Shown here: positions 45,662 to 52,947 of the stretch, piece after piece
Numbering within the stretch: the stretch's first letter is position 1
Layout: the number at the start of each line of letters is the position of its first letter
DNA from: Gammaproteobacteria bacterium
Lineage (GTDB): Bacteria; Pseudomonadota; Gammaproteobacteria; UBA4575
Direction of reading: 5' to 3'
DNA length: 64,000 bases
Assembly (NCBI GenBank): GCA_014075255.1
Contig: CP046178.1
Location: forward strand, 382,001-446,000
Notes under the pieces: model-generated
The model's database searches: none
What the model was told of the DNA's origin: nothing
The model's input: only the letters and a program-made list of their open reading frames with translations
Made by a program: the position numbers and the translations under genes

Positions 45662-45708
45662 TATTCTAAGCCACTTGTCCGAGTTTTTGTTTGATTAAAA
45701 AATAGGCT

Positions 45709-45732
45709 GGGTAAGCTTTGGGGTAAGCTTTT
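45709..45732 (+). repeat. Tandem 12-bp direct repeat after tRNA-Arg(TCG)
   Basis: GGGTAAGCTTTG is followed immediately by GGGTAAGCTTTT, 48 bp after the tRNA. Such direct repeats beside a tRNA can be recombinase arm sites, but no integrase gene is present. Confidence 0.5.
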
Positions 45733-45798
45733 AGTATTTATGCGTCAAAGCTATTAATTACAGTATTCAATTCTAATAAGACATTATCTAAATCTCTC

Positions 45799-46122
45799 AT
45801 GAAAATAGCATTTCTTATTTTTCTATTATGCATATCTGGCGTAACGCAATCTGAAGAAGGTCAATGGAAGCCTGATCCTAAGTTTCAGCTAGAAGAAGCA
45901 GACTATATGCAAACTTTGCACTGGATATCTGGTGTTTCTTATACGTTGTCAAAGCTACAAGCTGAAAACATGTTTTTATGTGGCGGGCCTGACTCAATTG
46001 GTTCAAAAGAAATAATTGATTATTTGAACGCCGAATATTTAGATAAACGAATCACTTCGGAACAAGCTATTGAGGCAATTTTCAATAAATTAAAATCACT
46101 ATACCCTTGTCATGACAAATGA
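45799..46122 (+). CDS. Small exported protein of unknown function, 107 aa
   Basis: A signal peptide (MKIAFLIFLLCISGVTQS) precedes a helical domain with two cysteines (NMFLCGGPDSIGS and LKSLYPCHDK) that probably form a disulfide. The pattern resembles small Rap1a/Tai-like or lumenal immunity-type proteins, but that is only an impression. The TGA stop is the first part of hairpin repeat copy B. First gene of the accessory run after tRNA-Arg. Confidence 0.6.
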   Translation: MKIAFLIFLLCISGVTQSEEGQWKPDPKFQLEEADYMQTLHWISGVSYTLSKLQAENMFLCGGPDSIGSKEIIDYLNAEYLDKRITSEQAIEAIFNKLKSLYPCHDK

Positions 46123-46147
46123 CCGCTAACGACTCAAAGCGGACATA
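46119..46147 (+). repeat. 29-bp hairpin repeat, copy B
   Basis: ATGACCGCT ... AAGCGGACATA with the middle ACGACTCA. GACCGCT pairs with AGCGGAC apart from one mismatch. The stop codon of the gene before lies inside it. Confidence 0.75.
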
Positions 46148-46161
46148 ATTAAATGCAGAGC

Positions 46162-46530
46162 ATGAAGATTACATTTCTAATTATATTCATAGTGATTTCT
46201 TGTGCGGCTTCATTCTGGCTGGGCGGGAAAACTGCAATAAATAGAGTTTCAAAAACTATTGATGGAATGCAAACACAATTAGCATTCGGGCATAAGAAAA
46301 CATACGATGAGATTTACGCTGATTTAAATAATGGGTGTAAAAAAGCAGCTCTAAGCAGATTATCTTTCGCTATGGATGAGCAGATGATGTTAATGGCGGA
46401 TTACTTTCAATCTAATAATGACTCTAGGTTAGAAGACTACATTAAATTAAGAGACCCTAACTTAATTAACACTCTGCATTCGTATAAAGTTGATTGGAAA
46501 AAGACTTGGAAAATCTCACCATGTAATTAA
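46162..46530 (+). CDS. Small membrane-anchored protein of unknown function, about 122 aa
   Basis: An N-terminal membrane span (KITFLIIFIVISCAASFWLGG) is followed by a helical periplasmic domain with two cysteines (NNGCKKA and ISPCN at the very end). I chose the second ATG, 46162, since it puts the lysine-led hydrophobic segment at the start; ATG 46153 adds three residues. A hairpin repeat follows 6 bp after the stop. Not recognised. Confidence 0.6.
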   Translation: MKITFLIIFIVISCAASFWLGGKTAINRVSKTIDGMQTQLAFGHKKTYDEIYADLNNGCKKAALSRLSFAMDEQMMLMADYFQSNNDSRLEDYIKLRDPNLINTLHSYKVDWKKTWKISPCN

Positions 46531-46536
46531 TATTGA

Positions 46537-46565
46537 ATGACCACTATTGGCCGAAAGCAGACATA
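46537..46565 (+). repeat. 29-bp hairpin repeat, copy C
   Basis: ATGACCACTATTGGCCGAAA then GCAGACATA: same frame of conserved bases as copies A and E, with CACT/AGCAG stem variation. Confidence 0.75.
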
Positions 46566-46639
46566 AGTACATTATCCTGATAGCAGTGATACCCATGAAA
46601 AATTTCTACGTTTTAAAATATTAAATTCCTTGAGAAATC

Positions 46640-46933
46640 ATGCCAATAAAAATAACAGAATACACACATCCGACAGAGGATAAAAAAGGGAAAGAACTTG
46701 ATTGGCTCTGTGATGAATCGTGGAGACTTCCTGATCAACTAGATGCATTCGAAAAATGGCTCATTAAAAATAAATCATTACCAAAAGGCTTTTACGCTGC
46801 AGATATTGCCTTTAGTCCAAGAGAAGATGCATTCGGTGGTGGGGGAGTTGTATCACTAGAGTCAATGAACATTATGTTATCAATAGGAATGGAGCTATAT
46901 CTATCGGAATATCCATATGGAACTGATGAATAA
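46640..46933 (+). CDS. Small acidic soluble protein of unknown function, 97 aa
   Basis: No signal or membrane segment. The sequence (KKGKELDWLCDESWRLPDQLDAFEKWLI ... AADIAFSPREDAFGGGGVVSLESMNIMLSIGMELYLSEYP) is compact and acidic and resembles small immunity-like proteins in general character only. It overlaps the following membrane protein gene by 8 bp, so the pair is probably translated together. Confidence 0.55.
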   Translation: MPIKITEYTHPTEDKKGKELDWLCDESWRLPDQLDAFEKWLIKNKSLPKGFYAADIAFSPREDAFGGGGVVSLESMNIMLSIGMELYLSEYPYGTDE

Positions 46934-47345
46934 GTCAAAAAATTTAATGATGAATATTTTTATTAGATTTCTTGTAACAATATTAGTGTTTTTTGCAGCA
47001 TATATTTATCTGTATTGGATGTCATTTTCATCTGTTAGCGAAAGTGATTTAATTGTAAATGCTCTTTCCATAATAAGTGCTATAGGTATATGCAGTTTCG
47101 TCTGGATAAGATTAAAAGCTCAAAATAAAGGCCCACTTTCTTATATTATTCTCGGGGCAGCACTGATTGGTGCGGTGAGTTTTCTTGGAGGATTCTTTGG
47201 TCCAATGATTTTTACACCAAACGCGAATCTTGGTCCGCTTCTTGGTCTATTTACAACTGGCCCGATAGGATTTCTATTTGGTGGAGTTGCAGGATTAGTT
47301 TACTGGTACTTGCGTCACCGAAAAGAAATCATTAAATTTGAATAA
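46926..47345 (+). CDS. Four-span membrane protein of unknown function, about 139 aa
   Basis: Four hydrophobic segments are visible: FLVTILVFFAAYIYLYW, LIVNALSIISAIGICSFVWI, YIILGAALIGAVSFLGGFFGPMI and LLGLFTTGPIGFLFGGVAGLVYWYL, with a basic tail. The ATG at 46926 overlaps the previous gene. A decayed copy of the hairpin repeat (ATGACTCAAAGC, about 47351) lies after the stop. No family recognised. Confidence 0.55.
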   Translation: MNKSKNLMMNIFIRFLVTILVFFAAYIYLYWMSFSSVSESDLIVNALSIISAIGICSFVWIRLKAQNKGPLSYIILGAALIGAVSFLGGFFGPMIFTPNANLGPLLGLFTTGPIGFLFGGVAGLVYWYLRHRKEIIKFE

Positions 47346-47392
47346 TCTCTTATGACTCAAAGCATAAATTCATTAAGTAGAAGAATAGTAGT

Positions 47393-47794
47393 ATGAAATA
47401 TAGCGGTGTTGGATTATTTAAGCATGTTTTTGAGAATCTAAACAAAATAACTAAATATAAAGAACGAGTGGTGATGACAGAAGCGTCCTCATTAAAAGAA
47501 GCTGAGCAAGTCATTCTAAAAGAATTTAAAGATTATGCGATTGATGGAGTCGAGTATTTAGAATTATATAAAGTTGAGGAAATGTATCCAGAAGAAAGAC
47601 CAGTTACAGAAATAGCGAGCACATTAAAAGTGTTTGCTGGAAGTGATAAAGAATATATTGAGAAGTTCTGGAATGGCCAAAGACCATACTCGTGTGAGGA
47701 TGTAGGGTGGAGTCATGTTTGGTATAAAAAAAGTGAAGGTATAAGCAGTTGTTACAACTGTAGAGAAGAGCGTGATGGTGAATTGTGGCAATGA
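47393..47794 (+). CDS. DUF4288-like protein, 133 aa
   Basis: The sequence (ERVVMTEASSLKEAEQVILKEFKDYAIDGVEYLELYKVEEM ... RPVTEIASTLKVF) follows the pattern of DUF4288, small cytoplasmic proteins often found in accessory clusters. It ends with a CYNC motif. The TGA stop is embedded in hairpin repeat copy E. Function is unknown. Confidence 0.55.
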   Translation: MKYSGVGLFKHVFENLNKITKYKERVVMTEASSLKEAEQVILKEFKDYAIDGVEYLELYKVEEMYPEERPVTEIASTLKVFAGSDKEYIEKFWNGQRPYSCEDVGWSHVWYKKSEGISSCYNCREERDGELWQ

Positions 47795-47819
47795 CTGCTA
47801 TTGGCCGAAAGCAGTCATT
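47791..47819 (+). repeat. 29-bp hairpin repeat, copy E
   Basis: ATGACTGCTATTGGCCGAAA then GCAGTCATT. This is the most symmetrical copy: AATGACTGC and GCAGTCATT are exact reverse complements. It includes the stop codon of the gene before. Confidence 0.8.
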
Positions 47820-47828
47820 TAAAATGTT

Positions 47829-48059
47829 ATGAATTACACAGATGGAAAAGAAGTGATAGTTGGTGACAAAGTACGTTTAGGTGATGACGATGGTGGGATT
47901 GTTGTCTGTTCAATTGATCGAGATGAATACAAAATCAATCACCCTAAGGATAAATGGAAGTATTTAGAAAAAGGAGTATTAATTGAATTTCCTAAATTTG
48001 GCCTAATTCACTATGAAGAGTCAGAAGAAGACTTGTCGTTAATCAAAAGAAGCGAATGA
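47829..48059 (+). CDS. Small soluble protein of unknown function, 76 aa
   Basis: This beta-rich acidic protein (GKEVIVGDKVRLGDDDGGIVVCSIDRDEY) has a short SH3/KOW-like opening, and proteins of this kind occur among immunity and accessory gene arrays. It begins 9 bp after repeat E and its TGA stop starts repeat F. Not assigned to a family. Confidence 0.55.
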   Translation: MNYTDGKEVIVGDKVRLGDDDGGIVVCSIDRDEYKINHPKDKWKYLEKGVLIEFPKFGLIHYEESEEDLSLIKRSE

Positions 48060-48084
48060 CTGATATTAGTCGAAAGTAGACGTA
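48056..48084 (+). repeat. 29-bp hairpin repeat, copy F (diverged)
   Basis: ATGACTGATATTAGTCGAAA then GTAGACGTA: diverged but alignable with the others over its length. The stop codon of the preceding gene is inside it. Confidence 0.6.
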
Positions 48085-48143
48085 ATATTATTAAATTAAT
48101 AGTAAGTAAAATGCAAAAGTATTCTCAATAACAAACCAACATT

Positions 48144-49099
48144 ATGCTTAATAAGCTTACTGATCTATTAGGGGTTGAGTCGCAATCTGTTAGTCACAAA
48201 GAACGTCTTATCTCAGGAATAGGGGCGTTTTTAGGTATATTTTTTGTATATTTTGCAAGCCAGTATTTTGTTGGAGATCAAGGCTTAATATTTATCCTCG
48301 CCTCAATGGGTCATCTGCCGTATTACTGTTTGCAGTGCCTCATGGTACGTTGTCACAGCCATGGCCGTTAGTGGGAGGGCATATTTTGTCTGCACTAGTA
48401 GGGGTTACTTGTGTGCAATTAATAGACAACCAATTATGGGCAGCCTCTATGGCGGTTGGAATTTCAGTGACGGTAATGTACTACGCGCGTTGCACTCATC
48501 CTCCTGGTGGTGCCACTGCGTTGGGTGCAGTACTTGGTGGACCGGTAGTGCATGAGCTGGGTTATCAATTTGTTATCACACCCGTGCTACTGAATACAAT
48601 AATTATATTATTCGTTGCGGTTGCCTTTAACGCATTATTTCAATGGCGACGCTATCCAGTAAGCATAAATGTACGTAGAGATAAATTTAAGAAAGAAACA
48701 CGTAAAACGTTGAGCACATCGTTGCCGTCCATTACTCATGAGAATTTCGTGTATGCATTGAGTCAGATCGATACGTTTATTGATGTGGATGAATCGGACT
48801 TACTGCGCATATACGATTTAGCCACTCATCAAATACAAGACGCTGCTCAAGATAGTTTGCAAATTAAACTTAATGCCTGTTACAGCAATGGAGAATATGG
48901 GAACGAATGGTCTGTGCGCCAAGTGTTAGAAATAATTAATGATGACGCGAATGAAGAAGAAAAACTTAAATACAAAGTGGTTGCAGGTCATGGGCGAAGA
49001 AAAACGGCTACCACGACATTAGAGCATTTTGCTAAATGGGCGCGAAATGAAGTGTTTCGAGATGAAGATGATTGGCGAAAAGTTGATTCAAATCTTTAG
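48144..49099 (+). pseudogene. HPP-family membrane protein, broken by a one-base frameshift
   Basis: The first frame gives MLNKLTDLLGV ... FILASMG and then runs out of family resemblance. Shifting by one base at about 48311 restores SAVLLFAVPHGTLSQPWPLVGGHILSALVGVTCVQL, then HPPGGATALGAVLGGP, the hallmark of HPP-family proteins (four-span membrane proteins linked to nitrite transport in plants and cyanobacteria). The sequence ATGGGTCATCTGCC looks like ATGGGT(G)CATCTGCC with one G lost. A soluble C-terminal domain of about 130 aa follows. It is either a recent pseudogene or a sequencing error. Confidence 0.85.
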
Positions 49100-49253
49100 A
49101 ATATATTGCTTGTTCGTTTATATGTTCTGTATGTTTGTTTATGGTTAAAAATCAACATTCATGTACTTGGTAAATTAACTATTTGGCTAACGAATAGCTA
49201 AATACTTTTGCGAAAACATTATCCGAATATGTATTCCAACCATTAAATAAAAT

Positions 49254-49721
49254 ATGAAAAATATAATAAATATCACGATTGTTTGTTTCTTCTCTTGTAC
49301 AACTATTTTGGCATGTAGTAATAATTCTGAACTCAGTCCATTTACTAGTGACGGTTGTTCACTTTTCCCCGATAGCTCTGCAATCACTAAAAAAGATTGG
49401 TGCGAATGTTGTTTCCAACATGATTTGGCATATTGGCAAGGTGGTACAGAGCCGCAGCGTGAGCATGCTGATATCGAACTTAAACAGTGTGTATTGGAGA
49501 AAACAGAGGATGAAGTGTTAGCCAAAGTGATGTATGACGGTGTGCGTCTTGGTGGCAGCCCATACTTCTATAATTGGTATCGTTGGGGTTACGGTTGGTC
49601 GTACCTAGATAATTCGCGGGGGAAGTATCAAGCGTTGACTGATGATGAGTTAGAGCAAGTAAAAAGGCTTACAGAACAATATCTTGCGGACAATAAAAAT
49701 AATTATTGCGATACTCGTTGA
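49254..49721 (+). CDS. Phospholipase A2-like lipoprotein, 155 aa
   Basis: A lipoprotein signal ends ILAC (Cys21). The motif DGCSLFPD ... DWCECCFQHDLAYWQGG has the secreted phospholipase A2 active-site pattern CCxxHD (Cys52-Cys53, His56, Asp57), followed by AD..L..C helices. It resembles small bacterial PLA2-like proteins; substrate and activity are unproven. It ends exactly where the lexA operator begins, so the lexA promoter overlaps its stop codon region. Confidence 0.72.
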   Translation: MKNIINITIVCFFSCTTILACSNNSELSPFTSDGCSLFPDSSAITKKDWCECCFQHDLAYWQGGTEPQREHADIELKQCVLEKTEDEVLAKVMYDGVRLGGSPYFYNWYRWGYGWSYLDNSRGKYQALTDDELEQVKRLTEQYLADNKNNYCDTR

Positions 49722-49766
49722 ATGTTCTCCATAAGTTCTCTATGATGAGAACTTATGGAGAACATT
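49718..49766 (+). promoter_or_regulatory. lexA promoter inside a perfect 20-bp inverted repeat (LexA operator)
   Basis: A consensus-like promoter TTGAAT (49718-49723), 17-bp spacer and TATGAT (49741-49746) is framed by two 20-bp arms, 49721-49740 and 49747-49766, that are exact reverse complements. Each arm contains two GTTC (or GAAC) blocks seven bases apart: GTTC at 49724 and 49735, GAAC at 49749 and 49760. GTTC-N7-GTTC is the alphaproteobacterial LexA box. The right arm also covers the ribosome-binding site and ends one base before the lexA ATG. Confidence 0.85.
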
Positions 49767-50357
49767 ATGCTAACCGAACGCGAACAAACCACACTACAGT
49801 TCATTCAAAGCTATATAGCTAAGCACGCTAAGGCGCCACTGCTTACTGAAATTGCTGAAGGCTTAGGCATTCAGTCTAAAGGTGTGGCGCATCGCTATGT
49901 ATCTACATTGGAAGAACAGGGTTATATACGCCGGCATCAAAAACATCGTGGCATCGAATTGGAAGGCCATCCTGATTGCGATGAATTACCACTTTTAGGA
50001 CGCATTGCTGCCGGCAAACCCATAGAAGCGATTGAAAATCGCGAACTTATTAATTTTGCAAACTTATTAGGTGGCCCCAACCGTTATGTATTGCAAGTGA
50101 AAGGCCACTCTATGATTGACGAAGGTATTCGTAGTGGTGACCTTGTGGTAATTGAGCAATCCAGTACTGCGCGTAGCAACCAGATTGTAGTGGCGTTGAT
50201 TGATGACAACGAAGCGACATTAAAAAGAATTAAATTTCCGAGTCGCGATGTAATTCGTTTAATTCCTGCCAATAAAAACATGCAACCTAAAGAATATCCA
50301 GCTAATCGAGTATCTATCCAAGGTGTATTGGTTGGGCAAGTAAGAATGTATGAATGA
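49767..50357 (+). CDS. lexA: SOS repressor LexA
   Basis: This 196-aa repressor has an N-terminal winged helix (TEIAEGLGIQSKGVAHRYVSTLEEQGYI, with a recognition helix unlike E. coli LexA), the self-cleavage site Ala82-Gly83 in RIAAGKP, catalytic Ser115 in KGHSMIDEGI and Lys153 in ATLKRIK. RecA filaments trigger its self-cleavage. ATG 49767 follows GGAG at good spacing; an upstream ATG at 49755 is nearly at the predicted transcription start. It overlaps dinB by four bases (ATGA), forming a lexA-polymerase operon under the palindromic operator. Confidence 0.95.
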   Translation: MLTEREQTTLQFIQSYIAKHAKAPLLTEIAEGLGIQSKGVAHRYVSTLEEQGYIRRHQKHRGIELEGHPDCDELPLLGRIAAGKPIEAIENRELINFANLLGGPNRYVLQVKGHSMIDEGIRSGDLVVIEQSSTARSNQIVVALIDDNEATLKRIKFPSRDVIRLIPANKNMQPKEYPANRVSIQGVLVGQVRMYE

Positions 50358-51601
50358 AGCATGAGAGGTTGCTTCAGAAGCGTTGGAATCGAGCGATTGT
50401 TTTTGTTGACATGGATGCTTTTTTTGCCAGTATTGAGCAAAATGCACGTCCTGAGCTACGCGGCAAACCCATTGGAATCACCAATGGTTTAACAGGGACA
50501 TGCTTTATAACGTGCTCATATGAGGCAAGAAAGTATGGAATAAAAACAGGTACGCGTCTTAAAGAAGCGCGGTATTTGTGCCCTCACGTTCAGCAAATCC
50601 CTGCTAGAGCAGAACTATATGCCAAGGTTTCTACTGAAATCATGTCGGCATTACAAACCGTAACGCCTGATATAGAAATATTTTCAGTAGATGAAGCTTT
50701 TCTTGATGTTACTAATTGCCAAGGCTTATATAAAAATCCCATTGATGCTGGAGAGCTCGCTAAGAAAATTGTTTACGAAGTAGCGGGAATTACTTGTAGC
50801 GTAGGGGTTAGTGGTGACAAAGTTACTGCCAAACATGCCGCGAAACTAATAAAACCAGATGGTCTTTTAGTGGTTCCACCCTGGTTAGCGCGCGCGCATT
50901 TAAAAGATGTTCCGGTTAGGGAGCTTTCTGGTATTGCAGGGGGCATTGGAGAATTTCTTAACGACAGACAAGTATATGTTTGCGGTGATATGGCTAAGCT
51001 GCCGATAGGAGAATTAGCAAGGCGTTTTGGAAATATAGGGCGACGTATCTGGTATATGGCGCAAGGCTTAGATACTGAACCTTTAAATAGAACGGTAGCA
51101 GCGCCAAAATCTATTGGGCATGGGAAAGTTATGCCACCTAATACTAAAAACCTTAGTGTGTTAAAAACATATTTGCATCATATGAGTGAAAAAGTTGCGG
51201 CGCGTTTACGCAAGCATGCATTAGAGGCACGTAGTTTTTTTATTGGGTTTCGCATTAAGAATGCTAAACATAAGTGGTTAGCAGGAAAATTTCAGACAGA
51301 AGAGCCTACTAATGACGGGCAAAAGATTTGGATGCTTGCCAAGAAATTGTTGGATCGTTGGAACGGCGAGGGGGTATTTCAAGTGCAGATCACTGCGATG
51401 GACCTACGGCCAAGCGGAAATCAGTTGTCATTTTTTGATGTGCTGGATGAGCAGCGTCAGTGTCTTAATCGAGCCCTGGATCAGATAAACGAGCGTTTTG
51501 GGGAATTCGCTGTGGCCCCGGCTACTTTATTGCAGCGCTCTGATATGCCGAATGTCATTGCGCCTTCGTGGAAACCGACAGGGCACCGTAAAACAGTATG
51601 A
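50354..51601 (+). CDS. dinB: Y-family translesion DNA polymerase (DinB-like)
   Basis: This 415-aa polymerase has the catalytic carboxylates FVDMDAFFASIE (Asp19, Asp21) and SVDEAFLDV (Asp113, Glu114), so it is not the inactive ImuB type. CSVGVSGDKVTAKHAAKLIKPDG is the palm/thumb signature. The helix-hairpin-helix (VRELSGIAGGIGEFLNDRQVYVCG) is diverged. QLSFF (357-361) is a clear beta-clamp binding motif, sitting internally with about 50 residues after it. It copies past DNA lesions during SOS. The start overlaps lexA, so it is damage-inducible through that promoter. Confidence 0.93.
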   Translation: MKHERLLQKRWNRAIVFVDMDAFFASIEQNARPELRGKPIGITNGLTGTCFITCSYEARKYGIKTGTRLKEARYLCPHVQQIPARAELYAKVSTEIMSALQTVTPDIEIFSVDEAFLDVTNCQGLYKNPIDAGELAKKIVYEVAGITCSVGVSGDKVTAKHAAKLIKPDGLLVVPPWLARAHLKDVPVRELSGIAGGIGEFLNDRQVYVCGDMAKLPIGELARRFGNIGRRIWYMAQGLDTEPLNRTVAAPKSIGHGKVMPPNTKNLSVLKTYLHHMSEKVAARLRKHALEARSFFIGFRIKNAKHKWLAGKFQTEEPTNDGQKIWMLAKKLLDRWNGEGVFQVQITAMDLRPSGNQLSFFDVLDEQRQCLNRALDQINERFGEFAVAPATLLQRSDMPNVIAPSWKPTGHRKTV

Positions 51602-51710
51602 GCAGGATTTTATCTATACCCACCCGGCGGAACACCGTAAGACAATAAGACAAGACGTGTTGGCCACACTATAAAATTTACAAATCAGGGATATAAAATA
51701 CACCCAGAAT

Positions 51711-51800
51711 CCGTAACTTAACTCCAATTATCCTGCAAAAGCAGCCATTTAGTAGTAAAAATAATGTAATTTAATAGCACATTAATACAATAAGTTACGG
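51711..51800. repeat. Inverted pair in the gap after dinB
   Basis: CCGTAACTTA (51711-51720) and TAAGTTACGG (51791-51800) are exact reverse complements 70 bp apart. The 258-bp gap between dinB and the small gene at 51860 holds no other visible gene. The pair may frame the promoter or leader of the two small genes. Confidence 0.4.
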
Positions 51801-51859
51801 TTATTCAGGAAGGATAGCCAAGTTATAGGAAATAACTAACGTATTGAAAAGGAGCATTC

Positions 51860-52060
51860 ATGCTGTCAACAAAAAGTATTCAAAGGCTTTATAGGCCATT
51901 CCGATTGCAGAAGTTCCCGGTAGTTAAAAAACTACGTAGTTTGAAATCTGCTCATATAGCTTCAGAAAATGCTGCAAATGATACGAACTTGAGTCGTGAT
52001 CAAGTCATAGAGATTTATGACTGGATAGCACAGCTTAATTCAGAATCAAATAGTTTATGA
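51860..52060 (+). CDS. Small basic protein of unknown function, 66 aa
   Basis: This basic protein (STKSIQRLYRPFRLQKFPVVKKLRSLKSAHIA) with an acidic helical end (NLSRDQVIEIYDWIAQLNSES) starts at an ATG with a good AAGGAG site 6 bp before it. No signal or membrane segment. It is followed by a 32-aa membrane peptide gene and then a strong terminator, so the two form a mini-operon. Not recognised. Confidence 0.55.
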   Translation: MLSTKSIQRLYRPFRLQKFPVVKKLRSLKSAHIASENAANDTNLSRDQVIEIYDWIAQLNSESNSL

Positions 52061-52120
52061 AGCAAGGGTGGGATTAACTAAACATATCTATCAAGTTAAT
52101 TATTTATAAGGAAATTTAAA

Positions 52121-52219
52121 ATGGAAATTACACATACAATTCTTGTTTTTGATGTTATTGCTCTAATTGGAATTATAGTTTCGAGTGCAGTCTATATGTA
52201 TCGACATAAGGTTCACTAG
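52121..52219 (+). CDS. Single-span membrane micropeptide, 32 aa
   Basis: The frame from ATG 52121 (site TAAGGAAA 8 bp before it) encodes MEITHTILVFDVIALIGIIV and a basic end YMYRHKVH: one membrane helix of about 20 residues. Size and layout match small stress-linked membrane proteins. An intrinsic terminator follows at 52291. Confidence 0.55.
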   Translation: MEITHTILVFDVIALIGIIVSSAVYMYRHKVH

Positions 52220-52290
52220 CAAACTAAATCTTCACAAAAACATATACAGGTCCAACTCCATGCGTAAGCCATTACGCATAAAAATAAAAA

Positions 52291-52314
52291 AGCCCCATCT
52301 CTGGGGCTTTTTTT
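52291..52314 (+). terminator. Intrinsic terminator after the small-gene pair
   Basis: AGCCCCA-tctc-TGGGGCT followed by six or more T. A second hairpin TGCGTAA-gcca-TTACGCA lies just before it at 52261-52278. Confidence 0.9.
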
Positions 52315-52371
52315 ATATGTTATTCACTATAAAATTTTGAAGTAGAGTTAGCTTTGAAACTATATTGTAAG

Positions 52372-52947
52372 TTATTTTCCAGAACTAAATGCTGAGCATT
52401 TCAGTGCGCCAATTAATGCCCGATGAAATTCTTCAGTTTTATCATCACCAATTTCTTCGCGCACGCAGTGAATTAATTGTTCACTATATTGAATACCATC
52501 ACTGGCTATATGTTCGCCCTTAGAGGTAAGTTTAAGATTGACTACACGTCGATCTTGTTTGCTGTGTTCTCTTTTTACTAGCTCTTTGGATTCTAGAAGC
52601 TCAAGCTGTCTACTGATAGTGCCGGAGTCAGTAAACGTTGCTGCAGATACTTTTGCTGGCGTGATTGCGAGCTCAAGATAGATTGCCTTTAAGATGCGCC
52701 ACTGTTGGTAATTAACCTGGTGTTTTTTTAGAAACCCGGTGGTTTTTTTCTTGGCAATGCTGTGTATTGTTTCTATATACGTAATGATATCTGCGTCATT
52801 AGTCGGTATTCCACTTTCTAGTACGCGTTTTGTAAAATTATTTTCTTCTTCTGAAATGTTCATGTATTTCTCATGTAGTAGTAAAAATGTCCTTTTTTTA
52901 CCAACCTTATTAACAACAACTCTACTAATCTCAGTTAGTTTTCCCAT
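52372..52947 (-). CDS. MarR-family transcriptional regulator
   Basis: This protein has up to 191 aa. The winged helix reads QQWRILKAIYLELAITPAKVSAATFTDSGTISRQLELLESKELVKREHSKQDRRVVNLKLTSKGE, diagnostic of MarR with the DRR wing. It is longer than usual at the N-terminus; an internal ATG at 52863 would give about 163 aa, closer to the family norm. A 13-bp inverted repeat sits 12 bp before the first ATG, fitting autoregulation. No obvious divergent target gene is next to it; the ligand is unknown. Confidence 0.92.
   Translation of the reverse strand: MGKLTEISRVVVNKVGKKRTFLLLHEKYMNISEEENNFTKRVLESGIPTNDADIITYIETIHSIAKKKTTGFLKKHQVNYQQWRILKAIYLELAITPAKVSAATFTDSGTISRQLELLESKELVKREHSKQDRRVVNLKLTSKGEHIASDGIQYSEQLIHCVREEIGDDKTEEFHRALIGALKCSAFSSGK

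Noticed and set aside
45799-48086. Integron cassette array with attC sites
   Set aside because: The repeats are only 29 bp, lack the GTTRRRY and RYYYAAC core sites, and no integron integrase is present. Cassette-like layout is kept as an observation only.
49187-49525. 112-codon minus-strand frame overlapping the PLA2-like gene
   Set aside because: Antisense to a gene with a clear lipobox and active-site motif.
50354-51601. ImuB (inactive Y-family) identity because of linkage to lexA
   Set aside because: All catalytic carboxylates are present and no imuA or dnaE2 is adjacent, so an active DinB-like polymerase is more likely.
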